From the NCBI RefSeq assembly GCF_003206575.1, contig NZ_PZJO01000004.1, positions 273,735 through 337,734 on the forward strand: DNA of 64,000 bases, read 5' to 3'. Both the position numbers and the translations under genes were made by a program. The notes beneath the pieces are model-generated. The model had not been told where the DNA came from, ran no database searches, and saw only the letters and a program-made list of their open reading frames with translations. This document shows, piece by piece, positions 35,391 to 44,451 of this stretch. The stretch comes from Salinicola endophyticus. Its GTDB lineage: Bacteria; Pseudomonadota; Gammaproteobacteria; Pseudomonadales; Halomonadaceae. Every line of letters begins with the position of its first letter. The stretch's first letter is position 1.

Positions 35391-35871
35391 GAAGGTGAAG
35401 GCCCGAGTAAAAAAGGTGACAAACTAATATAAAGGCTCGGGAACCATACCCCATGGCGGTATTAATTGCCTAGTCTGTATTAATGTACAGCACCGTATCC
35501 CAGGCGCCATGGGGTGCGAAGAAGAGTGGCGCGGTGTCAAGAAGATGTTTTGCAGCCTAACCTTCCGGGCGCAGTTTCGGCCCGCTCTGACAGGCTTTTT
35601 GCACCAACATGGTGCGCGAAAAACGTCGCTATTTTGCGCCAATGGCGTCGCGTAAAACCCTTGTATCACTTTTCGATGACGTCGAAAAATAGCTGCCTGG
35701 CGGCGCGGGAAGGGGCTGCACGATGGTGCCAGATACGCGGGGCCGAGGCCAGAGTGCACGCACCGAATGGCAGCGTGTAACGGGTTTCTCGACGCCTTCG
35801 ACGCGGTAAACTGAACGGGGCGCGGCGTTCCTGCCCGGGCCCATGAGAGCTGTTCAGCCGGAGACGAGCGC
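35391..35871. promoter_or_regulatory. Divergent region between M23 peptidase and LysR genes
   Basis: 481 bases with no convincing gene. Two related motifs occur: TTTTTGCACCAACATGGTGC at 35596-35615 (inverted repeat GCACCA-ACA-TGGTGC) and TTTTGCGCCAATGGCG at 35632-35647. Each is followed by GCG and A-rich sequence. They could be operator copies for the LysR regulator. Confidence 0.4.
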
Positions 35872-36834
35872 ATGCCGAGAGTGACCTTGCTGCAGTGGCA
35901 GATGCTGGCGGCGGTGGCCGACCATGGGGGGTTCGCCAAGGCGGCAGAGGCGATCCACAAGAGCCCCTCGACGCTCAACCATGCGATTCACAAGATCGAG
36001 GAGCAGCTGGGGGTGCGCCTGTTCGAGCCCAAGGGGCGCCAGGTGGTGCTGACCGAGGCCGGCGAGATGCTGTTGCGCCGGGCGCGCCAGCTGATCGAGA
36101 ACGCGGCGCTGCTCGAAGATGTCGCCGAGCGCCTCGCCGGCGGCCTCGAGGCGGAGATCACGCTGGCGGTGGATCAGATCTTTCCCGGCCACGCGCTGGC
36201 CGAGGCGCTGACTCAATTCTCGGCGGCCTATCCCCACGTGCGCGTGCAGCTGCACGAGACCGTGCTCAACGGTGCCGCCGAAATGCTGTACGAGTCGCGC
36301 GCCGACCTGATCATCTCGGGCTTCAGCCCGCAGGGCTTTCTGGGCCAGCCGCTGGTGGACATTCCGTTCATCGCCGTGGCCCACCCCGAGCATCCGTTGC
36401 ACGGTCTGGGCCGGGCGCTCGATCTGCGTGATCTGGAAGGCCATCGCCAGCTGGTGGTGCGTGACTCCGCCATGCGTCACCGGCTGGACTCAGGCTGGCT
36501 GAAGGCCGAGCAGCGCTGGACGCTGTCGCACCTCTCTACCTCCATCGACATGCTCGAGCGTGGGCTGGGCTTTGCCTGGGTGCCGCAGACGCGTATCCAG
36601 GCAGCGCTCGACGCCGGCCGGCTGAAAGCCCTGCCGCTGCGGGTCGGCGGTATCCGCTACGCCTCGCTGCAGATCGTCCATCGCGATATCGATGGCGCCG
36701 GTCCGGCGACCCAGGCCTTGGCGCAGGCGCTGATCGAGGCAACCGTCACCAGCTGCCGTGATGCAGAGCCGCTGCTGCTGCAGGAGGGGGCGGAGGCGCG
36801 GCAGATCCCACTGGCCGACGAGCAGACCCAGTAA
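35872..36834 (+). CDS. LysR-family transcriptional regulator
   Basis: 320 residues. The N-terminal winged HTH is MPRVTLLQWQMLAAVADHGG with the recognition segment KAAEAIHKSPSTLNHAIHKI, followed by a LysR substrate domain to about 290 and a short polar tail. No neighbouring metabolic target is obvious; the next gene is a glutathione-transferase-like gene 121 bases downstream. Target and inducer are unknown. Confidence 0.88.
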   Translation: MPRVTLLQWQMLAAVADHGGFAKAAEAIHKSPSTLNHAIHKIEEQLGVRLFEPKGRQVVLTEAGEMLLRRARQLIENAALLEDVAERLAGGLEAEITLAVDQIFPGHALAEALTQFSAAYPHVRVQLHETVLNGAAEMLYESRADLIISGFSPQGFLGQPLVDIPFIAVAHPEHPLHGLGRALDLRDLEGHRQLVVRDSAMRHRLDSGWLKAEQRWTLSHLSTSIDMLERGLGFAWVPQTRIQAALDAGRLKALPLRVGGIRYASLQIVHRDIDGAGPATQALAQALIEATVTSCRDAEPLLLQEGAEARQIPLADEQTQ

Positions 36835-36955
36835 GGTTCGTCTGTGCCGAACGGTGGCAGCGAATTTATGCGCTCGATATTCGATCCCGGCACTCTATGC
36901 TGAAGACGAATCCCGCGCCTGGCGCGCCGGCAATATCAGAAAGAGGGAGAGACGC

Positions 36956-37960
36956 ATGGGCCTGTTGGTCAACGGTGAATGGCAGGACAAGTGGTATGAC
37001 ACCCAGAGCCACGGTGGGGAGTTCGTGCGCGAATCCGCCAAGCTGCGCGACTGGGTCACGGCCGACGGTGAACCCGGGCCGGACGGGCAACCGGGCGTGC
37101 GCGCCGAGGCCGGGCGCTTTCATCTCTACGTCTCGCTGGCCTGCCCCTGGGCCCACCGGGCACTGATCATGCGCAAGCTCAAGGGGCTCGACACGCTGAT
37201 CGGGGTCTCCCACACCAGCCCACTGATGCTCGATCAGGGCTGGTCGTATCACCGCGACGAGGGCGCCAGCGGCGATGCCATCAATGGGGTCGAGTATCAT
37301 CACCAGCTCTATACCTTGACCGACCCGCGCTACACCGGACGAGTCACCGTGCCCGCGCTGTGGGACAAGCAGCAGGGCCGGATTCTCAACAACGAGTCGG
37401 CGGAGCTGGTACGCATGTTCGACTCGGCCTTCGATGGGCTCACCGGCAACCGGCTCGAGTTCTACCCCGAGGATCTGCGCGAGGTGATCGATGCGGTCAA
37501 CGCCGATGTCTATGACAACGTCAACAACGGCGTCTACAAGACCGGCTTCGCCACCGAACAGTCGGTCTACGAGAAGCACTACGAGGCGTTGTTCGCCTGT
37601 CTCGACCGACTCGAGGCGCGTCTTGCCGAACAGCGCTACCTGGCCGGGGCCTGGCTGACCGAGGCGGATATCCGTCTGTTCACCACGCTGATTCGCTTCG
37701 ACGCGGTCTACTTCGGTCACTTCAAGTGCAATCGCCGGCGGATCGAGGACTACCCGCAGCTCGCCAACTACCTGCGCGAGCTCTACCAGTGGCCGGGCAT
37801 CGCCGAGACGGTCGACTTCGACCATATCAAGCGCCACTACTATTACAGCCACGACACCATCAACCCGACCCGCATCGTGCCGCGGGGGCCACAGCTGGAT
37901 CTCGAGCGCCCCCATGACCGCGGACGGCTGGAGGGTCACGGTATCCGCGAGCGCGATTGA
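36956..37960 (+). CDS. Glutathionyl-hydroquinone reductase-like glutathione transferase
   Basis: 334 residues, start at 36956 after AGGGAGAG. Catalytic Cys63 lies in LACPWAHRA, followed by the conserved TDPRYTGRVTVPALWD and an all-helical C-terminal domain with KHYEALFACLDRLE. This is the Xi-class (YqjG/PcpF/ECM4) layout, which reduces glutathionyl-hydroquinones with glutathione. It is cytoplasmic, and convergent with the DUF188 gene. Confidence 0.9.
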   Translation: MGLLVNGEWQDKWYDTQSHGGEFVRESAKLRDWVTADGEPGPDGQPGVRAEAGRFHLYVSLACPWAHRALIMRKLKGLDTLIGVSHTSPLMLDQGWSYHRDEGASGDAINGVEYHHQLYTLTDPRYTGRVTVPALWDKQQGRILNNESAELVRMFDSAFDGLTGNRLEFYPEDLREVIDAVNADVYDNVNNGVYKTGFATEQSVYEKHYEALFACLDRLEARLAEQRYLAGAWLTEADIRLFTTLIRFDAVYFGHFKCNRRRIEDYPQLANYLRELYQWPGIAETVDFDHIKRHYYYSHDTINPTRIVPRGPQLDLERPHDRGRLEGHGIRERD

Positions 37961-38023
37961 TGCTTCGCCGACGTGTGATGCCGCGGGCAGGCGCCTGGGG
38001 CTTGCAGATTCAGATGTGATGTC

Positions 38024-38515
38024 TCAGGTATGGCGGCGCAGCCAGCGATCCAGCGCATTGGCAAACTCGCGCCGCTCGGCGTCGCCGTAGGCGTCAGGGC
38101 CCCGGGTCTGCTCGCCGCTGGCGCGCAGCGTCTCCAGGAAGTCGCGCATCTGCACCTTGGCGCGCACATTGTCGGCGCTCAGCCGCTCTCCGCGGGTGGT
38201 CATGACGTCGGCGCCGCGCTCGATCACCTCCTGGGCCAGCGGCAGGTCGCTGGTGATCACCAGGTCACCGGGGCTCAGCGAGGCTGCGATCAGGTCGTCG
38301 GCGGCATCGAAGCCGTGGGCTACGCTGCGTGGCTTGACCCAGGCCGAGGGTGGCAGCGGCAGGGCGTGGTTGGCGATCATCCAGGTGCGGGTATGGGTGC
38401 GCTCGGCTGCGCGCAGGATGATCTCGCGGGCCGCCCGCGGGCAGGCGTCGGCATCGATCCACAGGGTCACGGCGGGTGTCTCCGCCGCCGGCTCTTGGGG
38501 CACATCTCGGGACAT
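38024..38515 (-). CDS. YaiI/YqxD family protein (DUF188)
   Basis: 163 residues from ATG at 38515 with AGGAG upstream. A PIN-like DUF188 domain starts LWIDADACPRAAREIILRAA and includes DLVITSDLPLAQEVIERGA and the Asn in SADNVRAK. The function of this widespread family is unknown; the acidic pattern suggests a nuclease-like fold. Confidence 0.9.
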   Translation of the reverse strand: MSRDVPQEPAAETPAVTLWIDADACPRAAREIILRAAERTHTRTWMIANHALPLPPSAWVKPRSVAHGFDAADDLIAASLSPGDLVITSDLPLAQEVIERGADVMTTRGERLSADNVRAKVQMRDFLETLRASGEQTRGPDAYGDAERREFANALDRWLRRHT

Positions 38516-39051
38516 CGGCGGTTCTCCTGGGGCCTGATGAGGGGGCTGATGATAGGCACTCGCGATTCTAGCCGTGATGGGCCGTGCACTCACCCTTCGG
38601 TGGTAAGCGGGAGCAAGGGGCGGAAAAGGAGCAAGGGCGAAAAAGAGGAGGCGGGAGACAGAGAGCGCTAGATGTAGGAAATTTACGATCGTGTTGGAGG
38701 TGAAGCTTCACCCATGGTATAGTTGCGCTTCCTCGCATGTGTTGACCCCACCATCCTGCCGATATGTCTGCAATCCACGCCATCGACCCGTGAGTCGATG
38801 CCACTACCGGACGTATCTCGTGTACGACGCACGGCGCAAGCCGATTTCTGCGTCCGGATGCAACGATGGCGCGCTTTCAGCGGTCGATGATTCTCACGAC
38901 CGGGCGCAGCAAGGTCGCCACAGACGTCTCCGACCCGGCACTCGCGCCGACTCGGTGACAATGCCAGGTGCGACCGGTGTCGGTCGGGCCACAAGCCCGC
39001 GGCACCATGACATTTTTGCCGGTACCCCCACCGGCCACTCCAAGGTGTGAA
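38516..39051 (+). promoter_or_regulatory. deaD promoter and long leader
   Basis: 536 bases without a credible gene. TTGGAG (38694-38699), an 18-base spacer and TATAGT (38718-38723) form a good sigma-70 promoter. The perfect palindrome GGTGAAGCTTCACC (38699-38712) lies between the boxes. Transcription from there would leave a leader of roughly 320 nt before the helicase start, similar in kind to the long leader of E. coli deaD. Confidence 0.5.
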
Positions 39052-40767
39052 ATGACCTCGACTGTAGTTGCGACGCCTAGTTTTGGCGAACTGGCGCTAT
39101 TGCCGGAAGTACTCTCTGCCCTCGATACCCTGGGCTATGAAACGCCATCCCCGATCCAGTCGCAGACCATTCCTGCGCTGCTCGATGGCCGTGACGTGCT
39201 GGGCCAGGCCCAGACCGGCACCGGCAAGACCGCTGCCTTTGCTCTGCCGCTGTTGAGCCGTATCGAGCTCGATCGGCGTGAACCCCAGGTGCTGGTACTG
39301 GCACCGACCCGCGAGCTGGCCCAGCAGGTGGCCGTCTCGTTCTCCAAGTATGGACAGAATCTGAAAGGTCTCGAGATCGCCACCCTGTGCGGCGGTCAGG
39401 AGTACCGTGAACAGTTGAGCGCGCTCAAGCGTGGCGCTCAAGTGGTGGTCGGCACCCCGGGCCGGATCATCGATCACCTGGATCGTGGCAGCCTCAAGCT
39501 GGAAGGGCTCTCCGCGCTGGTGCTCGACGAAGCCGACGAGATGCTGCGCATGGGCTTCATCGACGACGTCAAGCGCGTGGTCGCCGACGCCCCCAGCGAC
39601 TCCCAGCGGGTGTTCTTCTCGGCCACCCTGCCGAGCGAGATCGAGCGCATCGTCAATCGCTATCTGGTCGATCCGGTCAAGGTGGCGATCGAGTCCAAGG
39701 TCAGCACCGGTGAGAACATCGAGCAGCGTGTGGTGCGGGTCGAAGGCCCGAGCAAGCTCGAAGCGCTGGCCCGTATCCTCGAGGTCGAGCCGGTCGACGC
39801 CGCGATCGTCTTCGTGCGTACCCGTGCCGCCTGCACCACGCTGGTCGAGCAGCTGACCGCCCGCGGCGTCAACGCCGCCGGCCTCTCCGGCGACCTCGAC
39901 CAGAGCCTGCGCGAGCGCACCATCACCCGGCTCAAGCGGGCCAAGGTCGATGTGCTGGTGGCCACCGACGTGGCGGCGCGTGGTCTCGACGTGCCGCGTA
40001 TCACCCACGTGGTCAACTACGACCTGCCGCAGGACTCGGAAGCCTACATCCACCGCATCGGGCGTACCGGCCGTGCCGGCCGTGACGGCGTGGCGATCAC
40101 CTTCGCCGGCGGTCGCGAGACGCGCAAGGTGCGCTGGGTCGAGCAGGCCACCGGCCAGCCGATGACCGAGATGCCGCTGCCCGACGAGAGCGCCATCCGC
40201 GCCCATCGTGACGAGCGCTTCAGCGCGCGTCTGCTCGAGATGCTCGAAGCCGGCGCCGGCCAGCAGCGTGAGCTGATCGAGAAGCTGGTCGCAGAGGGTC
40301 ATGACCCCGTCGATCTGGCCGCTGCCATGGCGACCCTGGCGCGTGCCGGTGAAGCCCCGATCGGACGTATCACCGCAGGTCCGGCACGCCGCGACAACCC
40401 GCGTGACGGCGGTCGTGATGCCGGCCGCGAGCGTGGCCCGCGTCGTCGCGACAGTGCCCCGCGTGAAGGCATGACCCGCTATCGTGTCTCGGTCGGCCAC
40501 AAGGATGGCGTCAAGCCCGGCCAACTGGTCGGTGCGCTGGCCAACGAAGGCGGTATCGAAGGTGCCCGGATCGGTCGTATCGACATCCGCAACGCCTTCT
40601 CGGTGGTCGAGCTGCCCAGCGGCCTGCCCAGCACCATTCTGACCAAGATGGCGCGTGCTCGGGTCGCCGGCCGCTCGCTGGAGATCACCGAAGATCAGGG
40701 CGCGCCGGAGCGCGCACCGCGTCGCCGCAGCGACGGCGATGCGCCGATGCGCCGCTCGCGCGCCTGA
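39052..40767 (+). CDS. deaD: DEAD-box RNA helicase (DeaD/CsdA type)
   Basis: 571 residues. The start at 39052 is chosen because AAGGTG precedes it and the protein begins right at the Q motif (FGELALLPEVLSALDTLGYE). AQTGTGKT is at 53-60, DEAD near 159-162, SAT near 190 and HRIGRTGRAGR near 333. An Arg-rich linker (about 440-480) leads to a DbpA-type RNA-binding domain (YRVSVGHKDGVKPGQLVGAL). It unwinds RNA during ribosome assembly and cold adaptation. It is followed by a strong terminator. Confidence 0.93.
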   Translation: MTSTVVATPSFGELALLPEVLSALDTLGYETPSPIQSQTIPALLDGRDVLGQAQTGTGKTAAFALPLLSRIELDRREPQVLVLAPTRELAQQVAVSFSKYGQNLKGLEIATLCGGQEYREQLSALKRGAQVVVGTPGRIIDHLDRGSLKLEGLSALVLDEADEMLRMGFIDDVKRVVADAPSDSQRVFFSATLPSEIERIVNRYLVDPVKVAIESKVSTGENIEQRVVRVEGPSKLEALARILEVEPVDAAIVFVRTRAACTTLVEQLTARGVNAAGLSGDLDQSLRERTITRLKRAKVDVLVATDVAARGLDVPRITHVVNYDLPQDSEAYIHRIGRTGRAGRDGVAITFAGGRETRKVRWVEQATGQPMTEMPLPDESAIRAHRDERFSARLLEMLEAGAGQQRELIEKLVAEGHDPVDLAAAMATLARAGEAPIGRITAGPARRDNPRDGGRDAGRERGPRRRDSAPREGMTRYRVSVGHKDGVKPGQLVGALANEGGIEGARIGRIDIRNAFSVVELPSGLPSTILTKMARARVAGRSLEITEDQGAPERAPRRRSDGDAPMRRSRA

Positions 40768-40787
40768 TCCCAGGCATCGCCGGCCCT

Positions 40788-40819
40788 ACGCCGTCCCTGT
40801 TTTCAGGGGCGGCGTTTTT
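40788..40819 (+). terminator. Intrinsic terminator after deaD
   Basis: ACGCCGTCCCTG (40788-40799) pairs with CAGGGGCGGCGT (40804-40815), one G-U pair, TTTT loop, followed by TTTT. Confidence 0.85.
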
Positions 40820-41003
40820 GTGTGCGTACCCCGCACCTTTGCGGGGGCGCCGCCGTCGCGGCCGCGATTCCGCCGGGAGCCGCTTGGGCCATGGTCGGAC
40901 AGCCACCAATGATCATGGTGTGCAATAATCGTTTCGTTCGCTGAATCGAGACAGGTGTCGCGTCGGCGCCGCGCGCTGGCGCCACCGACGGCTAAGGAAA
41001 GGC

Positions 41004-41984
41004 ATGGTCAAGACGCTCAAGGACCAGCTCTACCAGGCGCTGCTGCGCAGCATGGCCAGCGGTCATCTGGAGCCCGGCCTGGTATTGCTGGAGGGCAATA
41101 TCGCCGAGATCTTCGGCATGAGCCGCTCACCGGTGCGCCAGACCCTGGCGCGGCTGCACGACGAGGGAGCGATCAGTCGCTTTGAGGGGCGCGGCTATGT
41201 GGTCGGCCGCGGGCCGAGCGAGGTGGTACGGCGCTCGCTCACCGCCGCCGACTTCCGCGCCGCCGGCGGGCGCGCCTCGGTCAAGCGTACCGAGTCGTGG
41301 CGCGCGCTGGCCGAACGGGTCGAGCACGATGTGGTGCTCGGTTCGATGAAGGGGCGGCTGGAGCTCAACGAGCTGGAGCTCTCGCGTACGCTCGACGTCA
41401 GTCGCAGCGTGACCCACCGCATTCTGCTGCAGTTGCAGTCGCTGGGCGTGGTGGCCAAGGTCAAGTATTCGAGCTGGAACGTGGTGCCGCTGGACAGCGA
41501 CCGGCTGCATCAGCTCTACGAGGCACGCCGCCTGCTCGAACCCTTCATGATCGGCAAGGCGTGTGAGCGTATCGGGGCAGACGACATCGCGCGCTATCTG
41601 CAGCGGCTGGCCCAGGCCGAGCGGCGCTATCCGCATATCGACCCGGGGCGGCTGGATGCGCTGGAGCACGACCTGCACCACGACGCCCTGGTCCACGGCG
41701 CCAATGACGAACTGCTGTCGATGCTGCAGCGCACCCGGCCGATCCTGCTGATCAGCAAGCACCTGCTGGGTGGTGAGATCGCACTGCCGCCGGAGGATCC
41801 CTTCTTCGCTGCCCACCGCCAGGTGTTCGAAGCGCTGGCGGCGGGGCAGGCGGCCCGCGCGAGTCAGACGTTGAGTGACCACCTGGCCTGCTCCGAGTCG
41901 CTGGTGCAGGCGCGGCTGGTCAACTTCCAGCGCGATGGCGATATCCGCATCCCCGCTTATCTGCGCTGGCTCAGCCGCTGCTGA
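41004..41984 (+). CDS. GntR-family regulator with an additional winged-helix segment
   Basis: 326 residues. The first 70 are a GntR winged HTH (LKDQLYQALLRSMASGHLEP, NIAEIFGMSRSPVRQTLARL). A second HTH-like segment lies near 110-160 (LNELELSRTLDVSRSVTHRI), and an FCD-like helical ligand domain follows (LYEARRLLEPFMIGKA onward, HRQVFEALAAG). Two DNA-binding modules in one chain are unusual for this family. It is convergent with the catabolic operon on the other strand, the likely target. Confidence 0.8.
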   Translation: MVKTLKDQLYQALLRSMASGHLEPGLVLLEGNIAEIFGMSRSPVRQTLARLHDEGAISRFEGRGYVVGRGPSEVVRRSLTAADFRAAGGRASVKRTESWRALAERVEHDVVLGSMKGRLELNELELSRTLDVSRSVTHRILLQLQSLGVVAKVKYSSWNVVPLDSDRLHQLYEARRLLEPFMIGKACERIGADDIARYLQRLAQAERRYPHIDPGRLDALEHDLHHDALVHGANDELLSMLQRTRPILLISKHLLGGEIALPPEDPFFAAHRQVFEALAAGQAARASQTLSDHLACSESLVQARLVNFQRDGDIRIPAYLRWLSRC

Positions 41985-41995
41985 GCGGCCGGCCC

Positions 41996-42910
41996 CTAGG
42001 CCGGCTTGCCATTCACCGCCGGGCCGTCGACCGGCAGCGCATTGTGGCGGCGCAATTCGCGGATGATGCCACTGTGGTCGAGATCGCCATCGCCCTGTTC
42101 GAGCATGGCGCCGAACAGGGCATCGGCGCGCTGGCTCAGCGGTAGCGACAGCCCCAGTTCGGTGGCCACGGCCAGTGCGGTCTGGGTGTCCTTGTGCTGC
42201 CACTTGGCCGGGCCCCCGGGGACGAAGTCACCGGCCAGCATGCGCTCGCCGTGCTGCTGGAGAATGGTCGAGTCGGCGAAACCGCCAAGCAGTGCCTGGC
42301 GCACCTGGGCCGGATCGGCGCCACCGCGCTCGACCAGCAGCAGCGCCTCGGCCACCGTGGCCAGAGTGTTGGCGACGATCATCTGATTGGCCAGCTTGGC
42401 CAGTTCCCCGCAGCCGGCTGGGCCGACATGGGTGGGGCGGCCCAGATGGCTCAGCAGCTCGCGGCTGGTCTCGAAGGCGGCGGCCTCGCCGCCGACCATG
42501 ATCGCCAGGGTGCCGTCGATGGCGCCGCGTTCACCGCCGGAGACCGGGGCGTCGAGATAGTCGATGCCGCGGGCTGCGGCCGCTTCGGCCTGGCCGCGGG
42601 CGGTGGCCACGGGGATCGAACTCATCACGATCAGTTGGCTGCCGGCGGGCATGGCGGCGATCACGCCATCCGCGCCCAGCAGCACCTCATCGCATATCGG
42701 CCCTGAGCTGAGCATCACGATCAGGGTGTCGACCGTGGCTGCCTCGGCCGGGGTGGCGGCGAGACGGATGCCGTGATCCGCCAGTGGCGTCAGCTTGTCT
42801 CGGCTGCGGTTCCAGGCGCTGACGGCGTAGCCGGCAGCGGCCAGGCGGCGGGCGATCGGAGCGCCCATGATGCCGGTGCCCAGAACACCGACGCGTCGTT
42901 GTGTGGTCAT
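41996..42910 (-). CDS. HIBADH-like NAD(P)-dependent 2-hydroxyacid reductase
   Basis: 304 residues. The Rossmann motif VGVLGTGIMGAPIARRL is at residues 7-23, the substrate-binding DAPVSGGERGAIDGTLAIMVG near 120, and the catalytic Lys in GELAKLANQM near 170. This is the beta-hydroxyacid dehydrogenase family (tartronate semialdehyde reductase, 3-hydroxyisobutyrate dehydrogenase). It is last in the TRAP/fuconate-dehydratase run, so it probably acts on a semialdehyde or hydroxyacid intermediate there. Confidence 0.87.
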   Translation of the reverse strand: MTTQRRVGVLGTGIMGAPIARRLAAAGYAVSAWNRSRDKLTPLADHGIRLAATPAEAATVDTLIVMLSSGPICDEVLLGADGVIAAMPAGSQLIVMSSIPVATARGQAEAAAARGIDYLDAPVSGGERGAIDGTLAIMVGGEAAAFETSRELLSHLGRPTHVGPAGCGELAKLANQMIVANTLATVAEALLLVERGGADPAQVRQALLGGFADSTILQQHGERMLAGDFVPGGPAKWQHKDTQTALAVATELGLSLPLSQRADALFGAMLEQGDGDLDHSGIIRELRRHNALPVDGPAVNGKPA

Positions 42911-43007
42911 CTCGCCTTGTCCTCGCCTATCTGTCTCGTGCGGGGCGCACTGATGGCGCGCCCCGGGGATGCACTGGCACGTGGCTGCTGCGTTGCCCTC
43001 GCCGGTG

Positions 43008-44435
43008 TCATTCGCCGCTGGTCGGCAGGATACGCCCCGGCGAGAGCAGCTCGCGGGGATCGAGCAGATGCTTGATCCCGCGCATCAGGTCGTACTCCGG
43101 CCCCGGCAGGGTGTCCAGAAAGGCAGCCTGCTTGAGCCGCCCGATGCCGTGCTCGGCGCTGATGCTGCCGTCGAACGCCTCGACGATCTCGAACAGGCGC
43201 AGCTCCAGGTCGTGGAGCAGGGGCGGGCGCTCGGCTTCCGCCAGCGTCGCCGGCGGCAGGATGTTGAAGTGCAGGTTGCCGTCGCCGATATGGCCGTAGG
43301 CGATCACCGTCGCCTCCGGGCAGGCTTCGGCGATGGCGTGGCAGGCCTGGGCGTGGAACAGCGACAGCGACGAGATCGGCAGCGAGATATCGGTGCGCAG
43401 ATGCTCGCCGGTCTGCCGCTGACCCTCCAGCATCGCCTCGCGGATCAGCCACAGCTGCTGGGCCTGGGCCTCGCTGGAGGCGAGTACGCCGTCGGCCAGC
43501 AATCCCGCCTCGGACCCCTGCTCGAACAGGGCCTCGATCATCGCATCGAGGTCGGCGGGGCCGCTCGCCGCGACCTCCATCAGCACGTAGGTGGGGTGGG
43601 CCGAGTCGAGCGGGTCGCGCAGCTCCGGTGCCGCCTGCATGGCCAGCTCCAGGCAGTGCCGCGGGATCAGCTCGAAGGCGGTGAGCAGATCGCAGCAGCA
43701 GCGTCGAGCCAGCGCATAGAGCGCCAGCACCGCATCGATGTCGGCGCAGGCGAGCAGCGCGGTGCGGGTGACCTGCGGCTTGGGGAAGAGCTTGAGCACC
43801 GCACCGGTGACGATGCCCAGGGTACCCTCGGCGCCGATGAACAGCTGCTTCAGGTCGTAGCCGGTGTTGTTCTTGTGCAGCGCGCGCATGTGGCTGAGGA
43901 TGCGCCCGTCGGGCATCACCACTTCCAGGCCCAGCACCAGCTGGCGTGTCATGCCGTAGCGCAGCACGTTGATCCCGCCGGCATTGGTCGAGATATTGCC
44001 GCCGATCTGGCAGCTGCCCTGGGCGCCCAGCGCCAGCGGGAAGTAGCAGTCCGCCTCCTCCGCGACCTCCTTGAGCGTCTGCAGCACGCAGCCGGCGTCG
44101 ACGCTCAGGCTGAAGTTCAGCGGGTCGAGCTCGCGCACCTGGTTCATGCGCTCCAGGCTGAGCACCAGCTCGGCGCGCTCTTCGTCCGGCATCGCCCCGC
44201 ACACCAGCCCGCTGTGCCCGCCCTGGGGCACCAGCGGCACGTCGTGGCGGTGGCAGTAGGCGACGATATCGGCCACCTGGGCGGTGTTCTCCGGGCGTAC
44301 CACGGCCAGCGGCATGCCGCCGCAGCGTCCGGTCCAGTCGGTGCGGTAGCGCGCCAGGTCATCTTCCTGGGTGAGCACGCCGCGCGCGCCCAGCAGTTTT
44401 TCGAGTTCGCCGATCAGGGCGTTGTCGTTACTCAT
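43008..44435 (-). CDS. FAD-linked 2-hydroxyacid dehydrogenase (GlcD/D2HGDH type)
   Basis: 475 residues from ATG at 44435, eight bases after AAGGTG; an ATG at 44441 is too close to that site. A PCMH FAD domain (VPLVPQGGHSGLVCGAMPDE, GGNISTNAGGINVLRYG, FIGAEGTLGIVTGAVLKLFP) is followed by a C-terminal domain with AYGHIGDGNLHFNI and SAEHGIGRLK, whose histidines bind metal and substrate. It oxidises a D-2-hydroxyacid such as D-lactate, D-2-hydroxyglutarate or glycolate. It lies 16 bases after the TRAP permease. Confidence 0.88.
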   Translation of the reverse strand: MSNDNALIGELEKLLGARGVLTQEDDLARYRTDWTGRCGGMPLAVVRPENTAQVADIVAYCHRHDVPLVPQGGHSGLVCGAMPDEERAELVLSLERMNQVRELDPLNFSLSVDAGCVLQTLKEVAEEADCYFPLALGAQGSCQIGGNISTNAGGINVLRYGMTRQLVLGLEVVMPDGRILSHMRALHKNNTGYDLKQLFIGAEGTLGIVTGAVLKLFPKPQVTRTALLACADIDAVLALYALARRCCCDLLTAFELIPRHCLELAMQAAPELRDPLDSAHPTYVLMEVAASGPADLDAMIEALFEQGSEAGLLADGVLASSEAQAQQLWLIREAMLEGQRQTGEHLRTDISLPISSLSLFHAQACHAIAEACPEATVIAYGHIGDGNLHFNILPPATLAEAERPPLLHDLELRLFEIVEAFDGSISAEHGIGRLKQAAFLDTLPGPEYDLMRGIKHLLDPRELLSPGRILPTSGE

Positions 44436-44451
44436 CGTCATCTCACCTTGC

